Positions 25,403-34,035 of a stretch of DNA of 64,000 bases are shown here, piece by piece. The notes under the pieces are model-generated. The model saw only the letters and a list, made by a program, of their open reading frames with translations. It had not been told where the DNA came from and did no database searches. Every line of letters begins with the position of its first letter. The stretch's first letter is position 1. Both the position numbers and the translations under genes were made by a program. This stretch comes from Lachnospiraceae bacterium. Lineage in GTDB: Bacteria > Bacillota > Clostridia > Lachnospirales > Lachnospiraceae. The DNA is taken from positions 124,001 to 188,000 of the forward strand of contig JAFZWG010000072.1 in the NCBI GenBank assembly GCA_017617395.1, written 5' to 3'.

Positions 25403-26383
25403 CTACTCCTTCACACCGCCGACGGACACGCCGCCAACGATATTCTTCGCAAAGAAGATATACACGACGATAACCGGCAGAACCGACAACGCCATCGCGA
25501 CATACTGGAAACCGAGGTCCTTATCCTTCTCCGTCGCCGCACGCAGCGTGTAGATCAAAATCGGGAGCGTACGCTTCTTGCTGCTCGAGAGGATCATGGC
25601 AGGCATATAGTAGTTGTTCCAGCTTGCGACAAATGCAAAGATCAACTGTACCGCCAACGCAGGCTTCATCAGCGGAAGCACGATGCGGTTTAAGATGCTG
25701 ACCTCAAAGCAGCCGTCGATTCTCGCGGCCTCGATCAGGGACATCGGAAGGTTGCTCTTCATGTACTGCACGATGTAGAAATACGTGACGGGCGCAGCGA
25801 TCGACGGAACGATCAGCGGGATGAAGCTGTCCTTCATCTTCAGCGTATCGACAACCAGGCGATAGAAACCGAGCGACGTAACCTGCGTAGGGATCATCAT
25901 GATCGCAAGAATAAATACGTGAACCGCTTTTCTTCCCTTAAACCGGTACGCATGGATCGCATACGCGGTCATCATCGAGAAGTAAACGTTCAGAATGGCG
26001 CTGGAAAATGCAATGATCGCACTGTTCAGGGTGCCTCTGAAGAAGTCAAGCGTACTGTTCTGCAGTTTTTTAAGGTTGTTTAAAAGCTGATCTCCGGGCA
26101 CAAACGAAACGCCTGTGGTGATCTGTGAATGCGAACGGGTCGCGTTGATGAACAACAGGTAGAACCAGATGAGACACAACACGCTCAACGCGGTGAGCAC
26201 AAGGTACGCGATCACGCGGATGGTACCCATTCCCATGGATTTCTTCACGGTGTACGGGCTCTTCCCTGAGTTCTTCTGAAGCATCTCCTCCGCGGCGATC
26301 GCCTGTAACGACGTCTCCTCCGGAGCAGCTTCCGTCTGATTCATTTCGTTCGGAATCAGATCCGATTGAATTTTCTTACTCAT
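25403..26383 (-). CDS. Carbohydrate ABC transporter permease (MalG-type)
   Basis: A 326-residue inner-membrane permease of the MalG/CUT1 class with six hydrophobic segments. Near residue 230 it has the EAA loop that docks the ATPase: EAARIDGCFEVSILNRIVLPLMKPAL (E-A-A-x-(I/V)-D-G-x-(S/N)). The N-terminal ~55 residues are a hydrophilic, Glu/Gln-rich extension. The start at 26383 follows GGAGGTGCGGT; the frame continues upstream without a ribosome site. It follows the MalF-type gene by 13 bases. No ATPase gene is in the operon, so a shared MsmX-like ATPase elsewhere is expected. Confidence 0.9.
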   Translation of the reverse strand: MSKKIQSDLIPNEMNQTEAAPEETSLQAIAAEEMLQKNSGKSPYTVKKSMGMGTIRVIAYLVLTALSVLCLIWFYLLFINATRSHSQITTGVSFVPGDQLLNNLKKLQNSTLDFFRGTLNSAIIAFSSAILNVYFSMMTAYAIHAYRFKGRKAVHVFILAIMMIPTQVTSLGFYRLVVDTLKMKDSFIPLIVPSIAAPVTYFYIVQYMKSNLPMSLIEAARIDGCFEVSILNRIVLPLMKPALAVQLIFAFVASWNNYYMPAMILSSSKKRTLPILIYTLRAATEKDKDLGFQYVAMALSVLPVIVVYIFFAKNIVGGVSVGGVKE

Positions 26384-26396
26384 ACCGCACCTCCGC

Positions 26397-27338
26397 TCAA
26401 TCTTCGTCCTTTGCCATAAACTTGTATACCACAAAACTGAGGATACCGGTTATGAACAAAAGCATTACGGACAGTGCTCCGGCAGAACCGTAGTTCTTAC
26501 TCTTGCTGATGTACTGAGCAAGACGCATGATCACGGTCTCCGCAGCGGGAACGTTGGTAGAGAAGATATCCTTGTTCATCGGCATGCCGGAACCCTTGGT
26601 CACAACCTCGGGCACGTCATACATCTGAATACCGCCGATCAGGGAGGTAATCAATACGTAGACAAGGATCGGCTTCAAAATCGGCAGGGTAATCTTACGG
26701 AACACCTGGAACTGGCTTGCGCCGTCCACTTCCGCCGCCTCAAAGAGCGACTCGTTGATTCCCATGATACCGGCCATCAACAGAATGGTCGTGTTGCCGA
26801 ACCACATGATGAAGTTGATAAATGCGATCAACGAACGCGTCGGCGCAATATGGAAGAACAAGTCGTAGTCCTTGCTCATACCGAACGACTCAAAAATCTG
26901 GTGAACCGGGCCGCCGCGCGAAAACATCGTGAAGAACATCATACCGAAGGCAATTGCCATAATCAGGTTCGGCAGGTAGATGACCGCCTTAAAGAAACCT
27001 GCGGCACGAATGCGGAGCCGGTTGTTCGCAAACCACGAAGCCAGCAACAGCGAGAACAGTATCTGCGGGATGAAACCCATGACCCAAAGGATCATCGTGT
27101 TGAAGAACAGGCGAGCGGTTCCAGCGGAAAAAAGCGCCTTGTAGTTCTTCAGGCCGACGAACTTGTTCACGTAGTCAAAGTCGGTCTGCGAAAAATAATG
27201 GTCAAAAAAGCTGAAATAGATCGTCTGAATCAGCGGATAAAAAGAAAAAACCAGGAATACGACAAAGAAGGGAATCAAAAAGATATAACCCCACTTATCC
27301 TTTCCCAGTTTCGAATGTTTCTTAACGGTTTCGTTCAT
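26397..27338 (-). CDS. Carbohydrate ABC transporter permease (MalF-type)
   Basis: A 313-residue permease of the UgpA/MalF class. The start MNETVKKHSKLGKDKWGYIFLIPFFVVF leads into the first of six hydrophobic segments, followed by the usual FxxxFxGLxNY-like stretch here as VGLKNYKALF. The EAA loop ESLFEAAEVDGASQFQVFRKITLPILKP is near residue 205. It is the second gene of the operon; a strong hairpin separates it from the solute-binding gene. With the MalG-type partner it would form the channel for a mono- or oligosaccharide of unknown identity. Confidence 0.9.
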   Translation of the reverse strand: MNETVKKHSKLGKDKWGYIFLIPFFVVFLVFSFYPLIQTIYFSFFDHYFSQTDFDYVNKFVGLKNYKALFSAGTARLFFNTMILWVMGFIPQILFSLLLASWFANNRLRIRAAGFFKAVIYLPNLIMAIAFGMMFFTMFSRGGPVHQIFESFGMSKDYDLFFHIAPTRSLIAFINFIMWFGNTTILLMAGIMGINESLFEAAEVDGASQFQVFRKITLPILKPILVYVLITSLIGGIQMYDVPEVVTKGSGMPMNKDIFSTNVPAAETVIMRLAQYISKSKNYGSAGALSVMLLFITGILSFVVYKFMAKDED

Positions 27339-27413
27339 ATCAATCTCTCCGTCGTGGATTGGACTCTGATATCGAGTGACTTGGAGAAGCGTTCAATACA
27401 TTTTCATTGTAAT

Positions 27414-27441
27414 ACCGGATGCCCCGTGCGGGGCATCCGGT
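27414..27441 (-). other. Intercistronic 12-bp hairpin between solute-binding and permease genes
   Basis: ACCGGATGCCCC pairs perfectly with GGGGCATCCGGT around GTGC. On the minus strand it is followed by ATTACAATG, not a T run, so it is unlikely to be a full terminator. Hairpins at this point of sugar operons usually protect the 3' end of the binding-protein message and lower permease expression; that role is inferred here. Confidence 0.8.
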
Positions 27442-27492
27442 AAAACTCTGATTCATGCCCTGTCATTAGACAGGCTTCTTCGGAAGAATCAA

Positions 27493-28851
27493 TTAGCGCT
27501 TGATCGTGTCAACATTGACATCCGGATAAGCTGCCTTGATCTTAACCTTGAAGGCCTCGAGAGCCTCTTCGAACGTTGCATTGCCAAGGAAGTACTCCTT
27601 CATGCAAGACTGGAAGTTCTCGTTGCAACCCTGATCGTAAGCACTTGCGTACTTGATGCTGATCTTGTTTGCGCCCTCTGCAAGAACACCGTAAAGGTTC
27701 TGTCCGCCAAGGTAAGCATTGCCGATCGTGGTGTCAGCTGCAAGCTTCTCCATAGCCGGCTTGTCGTTTACGAAGTCGGAGAACTTCTGAGCAAGCTTAA
27801 CAAGAGTATCGGTGTCAGCCGTCATCTTAAGGATGATGTCCTTAACAAGCTCGCTGTTGTCCGTACCGGTTGCTGCGCAAACCCAGGTACCGCCCCAGAA
27901 GAAACCTTCCGGACCAACGGTGATGTGCCACTTGCCTGCCTCACCAACGGAGTTAGGCTCGGTGCAGTTCATGCAGAAATCGATGAACCAAGCGGGTCCA
28001 AAGTAGCAGAACGTGGTACCGTCAAGGAAGAAACCATCCTTCCAAGGTCCCTGACCCCAAAGGGAATCCTTGAGGTTGTAACCGTTGTCGGTGAACTTCT
28101 TCGTCTGATCAACCCAATCCCAAATTCTCTGGTCAACGATTACGTTCTTATCCTTGTCAACCCAAGCGGACGTAACGTTGTTGGAGAATACACGGTAGGA
28201 ATCATCAAAACCTGCTACCATAGCGTAGCCGGCTTCCTTCATCTTAGCTGCGGTAGCTTCGAACGAAGCCCAATCCTTTACAGCCTCCTGAACCGTTGCA
28301 ACATCGGAAGATCCGAGAACTCTCTCGGCGATGTCAGTTCTGTAGATGAGACCTGCGGGACATCCCTGCCAGGAAGCACCCTTAAGGTTGCCCTTGGAAT
28401 CGGTAACGATGTCCTGCGTATACTTGTACTGATTTGCAAGATCCTTGGAAACATTGATGCCAAGATCTGCAAGATTCATGGAAACGCTGGGCTCAACATA
28501 CTTCAGTGCGTAGTCAGCCTCGATCAGGAACAAGTCAACCTTGTCGTCTGCCTTGGCATCCTTCTGATTCTTAAGAGCCTCGTCAAGTGCGTTCTGGTAA
28601 GCCATACCCTCGTTCGGGGTGATGTTCCAAACGACCGTCGTGTCGCCGATCTTGCCCTTGTTCGAATCGCTCGAATCCTTGGTGTAACCGGGATAGAGCT
28701 CCTCGAGTCTCTGCTTGAACTCCTCGTTCCAGCAGTAGATGTTCAGGACCTTGCCCTGCTCTGCCTTGTCATCCTTGCCGCAAGCTGCGAAACAGCAAAC
28801 GATCATTGCAAGGACAAGTACCAGAGAGAGTACTTTTGCTGCTTTCTTCAT
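27493..28851 (-). CDS. Sugar ABC transporter solute-binding lipoprotein (family 1)
   Basis: A 452-residue lipoprotein. Residues 1-24 form the signal, MKKAAKVLSLVLVLAMIVCC then FAAC (lipobox), so it is anchored outside the membrane. The mature part begins VLNIYCWNEEFKQRLEELYPGY, the fold start of family 1 carbohydrate-binding proteins, and includes DLFLIEADYALKYVEPS and a tryptophan/tyrosine-rich segment (GQGPWKDGFFLDGTTFCYFGPAWF) that could stack on sugar rings. The start at 28851 follows AAGGAG; a longer frame upstream is untranslated leader. The ligand cannot be told. Codons look more A/T-tolerant than in neighbouring genes, as often in highly expressed genes. Confidence 0.9.
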   Translation of the reverse strand: MKKAAKVLSLVLVLAMIVCCFAACGKDDKAEQGKVLNIYCWNEEFKQRLEELYPGYTKDSSDSNKGKIGDTTVVWNITPNEGMAYQNALDEALKNQKDAKADDKVDLFLIEADYALKYVEPSVSMNLADLGINVSKDLANQYKYTQDIVTDSKGNLKGASWQGCPAGLIYRTDIAERVLGSSDVATVQEAVKDWASFEATAAKMKEAGYAMVAGFDDSYRVFSNNVTSAWVDKDKNVIVDQRIWDWVDQTKKFTDNGYNLKDSLWGQGPWKDGFFLDGTTFCYFGPAWFIDFCMNCTEPNSVGEAGKWHITVGPEGFFWGGTWVCAATGTDNSELVKDIILKMTADTDTLVKLAQKFSDFVNDKPAMEKLAADTTIGNAYLGGQNLYGVLAEGANKISIKYASAYDQGCNENFQSCMKEYFLGNATFEEALEAFKVKIKAAYPDVNVDTIKR

Positions 28852-28877
28852 AGATGAACACTCCTTCACTTTTTTTA

Positions 28878-28897
28878 CCTTGACATTATTATCAAGG
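28878..28897 (-). promoter_or_regulatory. Inverted repeat in the transporter leader (possible operator)
   Basis: CCTTGA and TCAAGG form an inverted repeat with an A/T-rich eight-base centre, just upstream of the binding-protein ribosome site and ~45 bases after the promoter. LacI-type repressors often use sites of this shape; it could equally be a small hairpin. Confidence 0.4.
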
Positions 28898-28939
28898 CAT
28901 CCGGTCCGATACGTCACTCTGCGCTCGGCCATCGACGCC

Positions 28940-28968
28940 ATCATAACACACAATTTTTGCAGATGCAA
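28940..28968 (-). promoter_or_regulatory. Promoter of the sugar transporter operon
   Basis: Minus strand: TTGCAT (28963-28968), 17-base spacer, TATGAT (28940-28945). The -10 is a good match. It leaves a leader of roughly 80 bases. Confidence 0.75.
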
Positions 28969-28969
28969 G

Positions 28970-29176
28970 CGGAAATTCACAATTTTTTCATGGTTTTTTC
29001 TGTACTCCGACACGATTTATAGCAATTTCCGACAAAAGAACCCCGTATTTTCCGAGTAAAAGCATGTAAAAAGTAACATAAAAATTCAACCAATGATCAA
29101 ATATGATAACTCATTAGATTTCTAACTCAAAAATCAAATAACGCGTAATCTCATGTGTTGTTTTCCGCAAATACGC
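28970..29176. other. A/T-rich gene-free stretch upstream of the sugar transporter
   Basis: About 200 bases with clearly lower G+C than the rest of the window and no coding frame on either strand that I can support. It lies between the tsf terminator and the transporter promoter, where activator or catabolite-repression sites would be expected. I looked for a catabolite-responsive element and did not find a convincing one. Confidence 0.6.
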
Positions 29177-29209
29177 AAAAAACAAGGCTTCCGCAACTGC
29201 GAAAGCCCT
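29177..29209 (-). terminator. Terminator of rpsB-tsf
   Basis: On the minus strand AGGGCTTTCGCA pairs with TGCGGAAGCCTT over twelve bases (two G-U pairs) and runs into GTTTTTTG. It lies ~47 bases after the tsf stop codon. Confidence 0.85.
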
Positions 29210-29256
29210 GTCTGTTAATAGCATTTTTTTGACTTTTCGTGCAAAACCGGTAGGAA

Positions 29257-30186
29257 TTACTTGCCCATCTGCTTTGCAACTTCCTCTGCGAAGTTCTCCT
29301 CGCGCTTCTCCATACCCTCACCGGTCTCGAAACGAACGAACTTCACAATGTCAAGATCCTTGGAAACGCTTGCAACGTAAGCTGCAACCTTCTTCTCCTG
29401 ATCCTTGACATAAATCTGGTCAACAAGGCAGATCTCCTTGAGCTCCTTGTCAAGACGACCCGGAACGATACGCTCGATGACGATGTTCTCCGGCTTCGGC
29501 TTCGCGCTCTCGGCGTTCTCCTTCAGAGCCTCCTTCGTGATGATCTCGGTCTCGGAAGCGATGAAATCAGCGGAGATCTCCTCCTTGCGAACGTAAGCGG
29601 GCTTCATAGCGCAAACCTGCATTGCAACATTCTTCGCGCACTCGATCGTAGCGTCGGTAGCCTCACCCTTCATCTGAACAAGGATGCCGAGCTTGCCGCC
29701 GTTGTGGATGTAGCTTACAACAAAGCCGTCCTCAGCGACGATCTTCTCAAAGCGGCGGATGGAAAGCTTCTCACCGATAACGGCAACAAGATTTGCCAGA
29801 GCCTCCTTGATCGAAATGGAGGAATCCTCGCACCAGGGCTCAGCAAGGAAGCAGTCGATGCAAGCAGCGTCGGTCTCGGCAGCCTGCTTCGCAACCTTTG
29901 CAACAAACTCCTGGAACTTCTCATTCTTAGCAACAAAGTCGGTCTCCGAGTTAACCTCTACAACGGAAGCAACCTTGTTATCAGCGGTAACATAAGCAGC
30001 GCAGATACCCTCAGCGGCAATTCTGCTCTCCTTCTTGGCAGCCTTGGCAAGACCGTTCTCACGGAGCCATACAACCGCCTTCTCCATATCGCCGTCAGTC
30101 TCGGTCAGTGCCTTCTTGCAGTCCATCATGCCGGCACCGGTCGACTCACGGAGATCCTTAACCATGCTTGCAGTAATCGTAGCCAT
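29257..30186 (-). CDS. tsf: Elongation factor Ts
   Basis: EF-Ts recycles EF-Tu by nucleotide exchange. The 309-residue protein starts MATITASMVKDLRESTGAGMMDCKKALTETDGDMEKAVVWLRENGL (UBA-like domain and the conserved S-T-G-A-G-M-M-D-C-K-K-A-L). The core contains TDFVAKNEKFQEF, the Asp-Phe pair that touches EF-Tu. Its length is normal for the family. It is 62 bases downstream of rpsB with an AGGAG site and ends at a strong terminator. Confidence 0.97.
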   Translation of the reverse strand: MATITASMVKDLRESTGAGMMDCKKALTETDGDMEKAVVWLRENGLAKAAKKESRIAAEGICAAYVTADNKVASVVEVNSETDFVAKNEKFQEFVAKVAKQAAETDAACIDCFLAEPWCEDSSISIKEALANLVAVIGEKLSIRRFEKIVAEDGFVVSYIHNGGKLGILVQMKGEATDATIECAKNVAMQVCAMKPAYVRKEEISADFIASETEIITKEALKENAESAKPKPENIVIERIVPGRLDKELKEICLVDQIYVKDQEKKVAAYVASVSKDLDIVKFVRFETGEGMEKREENFAEEVAKQMGK

Positions 30187-30248
30187 AGTCTTATTCTCCT
30201 ATCCGGGATATTCCCTGTATGAAATTGAATTTTGAAGTTATTTCGAAA

Positions 30249-30992
30249 TTAAGCCTCTGCAGCCTCGGTGGTCTCCTCAGCCTCAGACTCGCTGTTGTCA
30301 ACGAGCTCCTCGCCCTGATTTGCCTCGATGACAGCGTCTGCCATCTTGCCAACGATCAACTTTACGGCGCGGATTGCGTCGTCGTTGCCCGGGATGACAT
30401 AATCGAGCTCATCGGGATCGCAGTTCGTGTCGGCGATACCGATCAACGGGATGTGAAGAGAATGAGCCTCCTGAACGCAGATGCGCTCCTTCTTGGGGTC
30501 TACTACGAAGATGGCATCCGGAACCTGCGTCATCTCCTTGATACCGCCGAGGTTCTTCTCCAGCTTCTCCCACTCCTTCTTGATGCCGATAACTTCCTTC
30601 TTGGGAAGTACATCGAACGTGCCGTCCGTCGACATCTTCTCGATCTCCTTCAGACGAGCGATACGGGAACGGATCGTCTTGAAGTTGGTGAGCATACCGC
30701 CGAGCCAACGCTCGTTTACATAGTACATACCGCAGCGCTCTGCCTCGCTCTTGATCGAGTCCTGAGCCTGCTTCTTCGTTCCTACGAAGAGGATCTTGCC
30801 GCCCTCGGCAATGATGTTCTTAACCGCTGCGTAAGCCTCGTCCACCTTACCTACCGACTTCTGAAGGTCGATGATGTAGATACCGTTTCTCTCGGTGTAG
30901 ATGTACGGAGCCATCTTAGGGTTCCAGCGTCTCGTCTGGTGACCGAAATGTACACCGGCCTCCAGCAGTTGTTTCATTGAGATTACACTCAT
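30249..30992 (-). CDS. rpsB: 30S ribosomal protein S2
   Basis: Ribosomal protein S2, 247 residues. It begins [45 protein letters not shown], with [25 protein letters not shown] and [28 protein letters not shown], all standard. The last ~20 residues are acidic ([12 protein letters not shown]). GGAGG lies seven bases upstream of the ATG. It heads the rpsB-tsf transcript behind a strong promoter and a ~100-base leader. Confidence 0.97.
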   Translation of the reverse strand: MSVISMKQLLEAGVHFGHQTRRWNPKMAPYIYTERNGIYIIDLQKSVGKVDEAYAAVKNIIAEGGKILFVGTKKQAQDSIKSEAERCGMYYVNERWLGGMLTNFKTIRSRIARLKEIEKMSTDGTFDVLPKKEVIGIKKEWEKLEKNLGGIKEMTQVPDAIFVVDPKKERICVQEAHSLHIPLIGIADTNCDPDELDYVIPGNDDAIRAVKLIVGKMADAVIEANQGEELVDNSESEAEETTEAAEA

Positions 30993-31004
30993 GATAATAC
31001 CTCC

Positions 31005-31085
31005 GATTGGTTTGTTTCATCTGCGCAGCCCAAAAGGCATACCCGCAAGGGGAACCGGCCTTCCGACAGCAGCGCATGCTTAGTG
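31005..31085 (-). promoter_or_regulatory. Leader of rpsB, possible S2 autoregulatory structure
   Basis: The ~100-base leader on the minus strand can close on itself through TGCGC near its 5' part and GCGCA near its 3' part, enclosing a G/C-rich interior. rpsB leaders with S2-binding structures are known in several bacterial groups. I cannot fold this rigorously, so membership in a known family is not claimed. Confidence 0.35.
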
Positions 31086-31093
31086 ACTTTGGC

Positions 31094-31122
31094 AGTATAG
31101 CACAGCTTTTGCAAGGATTCAA
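31094..31122 (-). promoter_or_regulatory. Promoter of rpsB-tsf
   Basis: Minus strand: TTGAAT (31117-31122), 17-base spacer ending TGC (extended -10), TATACT (31094-31099). It lies downstream of the codY terminator. Confidence 0.8.
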
Positions 31123-31142
31123 GCAAATTTTACGGAAATTTT

Positions 31143-31181
31143 GAAAAATCAGGCCGCAATCGGTAATTCGACTGCGGCCTG
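31143..31181 (-). terminator. Terminator of the topA-codY transcript
   Basis: CAGGCCGCAGTCG and CGATTGCGGCCTG (minus strand) pair over 13 bases with one U-G and a six-base loop, followed by ATTTTTC. It lies ~24 bases after the codY stop codon. Confidence 0.88.
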
Positions 31182-31204
31182 CTGTAAAAATCTTCTGAAA
31201 ATGC

Positions 31205-31999
31205 TTACTGGTCGGCCTTTTCGGGCATTCCGAACGACTCGAGAATGTCGAAGAAATACGGGTTGATGACCTTCACGTACGTGCCCTTCATTCCCGAGGA
31301 TCTCGCCTCGATAATACCGCCGCTGGAGAGTTTATGCAGCGCGTTCACGATGATGGAGCGCGTAATCTTGCTCTCGTCGGCAATCTTGCTGGCAATCAAG
31401 ACACCCTCGACGCCCTTTAAACGGTCCGCCACCGCTCTCGCTGCGGCAACCTCGCTCATCGACATCGCGTTAAATGCAGCACGGACAACCTGACGGTTGC
31501 GAACCTCCGCCGCAGACTCTTCATTCACGGAGCGCATGATCTCGAGACCGACAACCGTGGTCGCGTACTCGCACAAAATGATATCGTCTATGCCGAACAT
31601 CTTGTCCTTGCGGTACAAAAACAGCGAACCGTGGCGCTCTCCGGCAATGTTGATCGGGTTGATGAAGCCAACCATGCTTTCCGCTTCGGGCTCCTCACAG
31701 CCGAGCATCGGAAGGCTCACATTTTCCTTCGTGGAAAGCGTGTTTAAGAAACGCTCGTTAAGGGCGGGATCGATCACACAGCCGATCTCCTCGCACATGA
31801 GCGTCGGAAGGTAGGCGATGTCATCGCGAAGGGCGATGCCGAGCGTTTTGCCGCGTCTGCTTAACACAAACACGTCTGCCTCGAGGATCTCGCCGAGTAC
31901 CTTGCAGATATCGGAGAACACAACCTTCTCCGCGTTCGAGCCGGAATGAAGGAGATTGTTCAGTTTGCGGATCTTGTCAAGCAAAACGACACTCATCAT
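31205..31999 (-). CDS. codY: CodY, GTP/branched-chain amino acid responsive global repressor
   Basis: CodY senses isoleucine/leucine/valine and GTP and represses nutrient-acquisition genes in low-GC Gram-positives. The 264-residue protein has the N-terminal GAF-type domain (LLDKIRKLNNLLHSG at the start, FVLSRRGKTLGIAL, FNERFLNT-like segment here NERFLNTLSTKENV). The C-terminal winged helix is ASKIADESKITRSIIVNALHKLSSGGIIEARSSGMKGTY, whose A-S-x-(I/V)-A-D-x-x-(K/G)-I-T-R-S is the DNA-recognition signature. Its first ATG overlaps the topA stop codon as ATGA, implying coupled translation; the next ATG one codon on is also possible. Confidence 0.95.
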   Translation of the reverse strand: MMSVVLLDKIRKLNNLLHSGSNAEKVVFSDICKVLGEILEADVFVLSRRGKTLGIALRDDIAYLPTLMCEEIGCVIDPALNERFLNTLSTKENVSLPMLGCEEPEAESMVGFINPINIAGERHGSLFLYRKDKMFGIDDIILCEYATTVVGLEIMRSVNEESAAEVRNRQVVRAAFNAMSMSEVAAARAVADRLKGVEGVLIASKIADESKITRSIIVNALHKLSSGGIIEARSSGMKGTYVKVINPYFFDILESFGMPEKADQ

Positions 32000-33993
32000 A
32001 CACCTTCACTTTCTTCCGAAGGCTGTCCGGCCTTCGGCGCCTGCCACGACATGTAGTCGCACTCGGGGTAGTTCGAGCAGCCGTAGTAACGCTTGCCGCG
32101 CTTCGTACGGCGGATCGACAGCTCGTTTCCGCACTTCGGGCACGGAATTCCGGTCTTCTCGACGTAAGGTTTCGTGAAACGGCACTCCGGGAAACCGGGG
32201 CAGGCAAGGAATTTGCCGTGCGGGCCGTATTTGACGACAAGCATGCGGCCGCACATCTCGCACGGCTGGTCCGTCGTCTCGTCCGCAATCTTCACCGTCG
32301 TCAGGTCCTTCTCCGCGTTCTTCACGGCCGAGACAAGGTCAGGATAGAAATTGCTGACAACCGTCTTCCAGTTGACCGTACCGTCCTCAACACCGTCGAG
32401 CAACAGCTCCATGTTGGCGGTGAAATCAACCGCAACGATGCTCGGGAACGCCTTCTTCATCATCTCGTTCACAGCCTCGCCGAGCTCGGTCACAAAGAGA
32501 TTCCGACCATCCTTGGCGATATAATGGCGCGTCAAAAGTGTCGTGATCGTCGGCGCGTACGTACTCGGACGGCCGATGCCGAGTTCCTCCATGGTGCGGA
32601 CAAGGCTCGCCTCGGTGTAGTGTGCCGGAGGCTGCGTAAAATGCTGCTCTCCCGTCACTTCCTGCGATGCGAACACAAGGCCCTTCTGCGGAAGATAGCG
32701 GCAGCTCTTCTCCTGCTCCTTCTCGTCGGTCGCCTCGGTGTAGACACTGCGGAAACCTTCGAAAACGCACTTCGAAGCGGACGCCGAAAAATCATGCTTA
32801 CCGTCGCTGATGGTGAGCGTCGTAACATTCGTCACGCTGTCGGCCATGCGGCTCGCGATGAACCGCTTCCAGATCAGCTGGTACAGGCGGTACTGCTCGT
32901 TCGTCAGCTGGTCCTTCACCGCGGACGGGGTAATTTCAATATAGGTAGGACGAATCGCTTCATGCGCGTCCTGAATCTTCTTGCCGGACGTATCCTCCTT
33001 GCGGCTCTCGCCGAGGAAATCCGCACCGTAGCGTTCCTTGATGAACGTGCTTGCCGCCGCAGCCGCCTCGTCGCTGATACGCGTCGAATCGGTACGGAGG
33101 TAGGTGATCAGACCGACGCTGCCCTGGCCTTTGATCTCAACACCCTCGTAGAGCTGCTGCGCAACGCGCATCGTCTTGATGGTGCTGTAGTTGAGCTTGC
33201 GGGAAGCATCCTGCTGCAGCGTACTCGTCGTATACGGAAGCGGAGCCTTCTGCTTGCGCTCGCCGGTCTTGGTCTCGGTCACGGAGAACTTCGAGCCGTT
33301 CACGGAGGCGATGATCGCGTCCGCCTCGGCCTTCGAAGCCAGCTCCTTCTTGCCCTTCAAAACATACTCTGCAACGATCGGCTCCTTGTGGACACCGTCG
33401 TTGAAACGTCCCTCGATGGACCAGTACTCGCGGCTCTCGAATGCCGCAATCTCGTTCTCGCGGTCGCTGATGATGCGCAAAGTCACCGACTGCACACGGC
33501 CGGCGCTTAAGCCTCTCTTGACCTTCGCCCACAAAATCGGGCTGATCTCATATCCCACCATACGGTCGAGAACACGTCTCGCCTGCTGTGCATCCACAAG
33601 ATCCATATTGATGTTGCGAGCGCCCGCCAGGGAAGACTTTACAGCATTTTTCGTAATCTCGTTGAAGGTGATACGGCGGGTGTCCTTCTCGTCGAGCTTA
33701 AGGACCTCCATCAGGTGCCACGAAATCGCCTCTCCCTCACGGTCGGGGTCGGTTGCGAGGAACACGCGCTTGGCGGCCTTCGCCTTCTTGCGAAGCTCCG
33801 CAAGTGTGTCACCCTTGCCGCGGATGGTAATGTAATGCGGTTCAAAGTCATGCTCCGTGTCCACGCCCAAAGAACTCTTCGGAAGGTCGCGGACATGTCC
33901 GCCCGACGCAATCACGGCATAATCCTTGCCTAAAAACTTCGCGATGGTTTTTGCCTTTGCGGGGGACTCCACAATGACCAGATACTTGTTCAT
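31996..33993 (-). CDS. topA: DNA topoisomerase I (type IA)
   Basis: TopA relaxes negative supercoils. The 665-residue protein has the TOPRIM start MNKYLVIVESPAKAKTIAKFLG, ATDPDREGEAISWHL (metal site), RVLDRMVGYEISPILW, and the active-site tyrosine in GLITYLRTDSTRIS. Two C-terminal zinc ribbons follow: CEMCGR...CPGFPEC and CPKCGNEL...CSNYPEC. The start at 33993 follows GGAGAG; the frame extends upstream but without a site. It lies 42 bases after dprA and overlaps codY, so dprA, topA and codY form one translational series. Confidence 0.96.
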   Translation of the reverse strand: MNKYLVIVESPAKAKTIAKFLGKDYAVIASGGHVRDLPKSSLGVDTEHDFEPHYITIRGKGDTLAELRKKAKAAKRVFLATDPDREGEAISWHLMEVLKLDEKDTRRITFNEITKNAVKSSLAGARNINMDLVDAQQARRVLDRMVGYEISPILWAKVKRGLSAGRVQSVTLRIISDRENEIAAFESREYWSIEGRFNDGVHKEPIVAEYVLKGKKELASKAEADAIIASVNGSKFSVTETKTGERKQKAPLPYTTSTLQQDASRKLNYSTIKTMRVAQQLYEGVEIKGQGSVGLITYLRTDSTRISDEAAAAASTFIKERYGADFLGESRKEDTSGKKIQDAHEAIRPTYIEITPSAVKDQLTNEQYRLYQLIWKRFIASRMADSVTNVTTLTISDGKHDFSASASKCVFEGFRSVYTEATDEKEQEKSCRYLPQKGLVFASQEVTGEQHFTQPPAHYTEASLVRTMEELGIGRPSTYAPTITTLLTRHYIAKDGRNLFVTELGEAVNEMMKKAFPSIVAVDFTANMELLLDGVEDGTVNWKTVVSNFYPDLVSAVKNAEKDLTTVKIADETTDQPCEMCGRMLVVKYGPHGKFLACPGFPECRFTKPYVEKTGIPCPKCGNELSIRRTKRGKRYYGCSNYPECDYMSWQAPKAGQPSEESEGV

Positions 33994-34035
33994 TTCTCTC
34001 TCCATTTCCGGCCGCGCGTAATCCCGCACGACACT

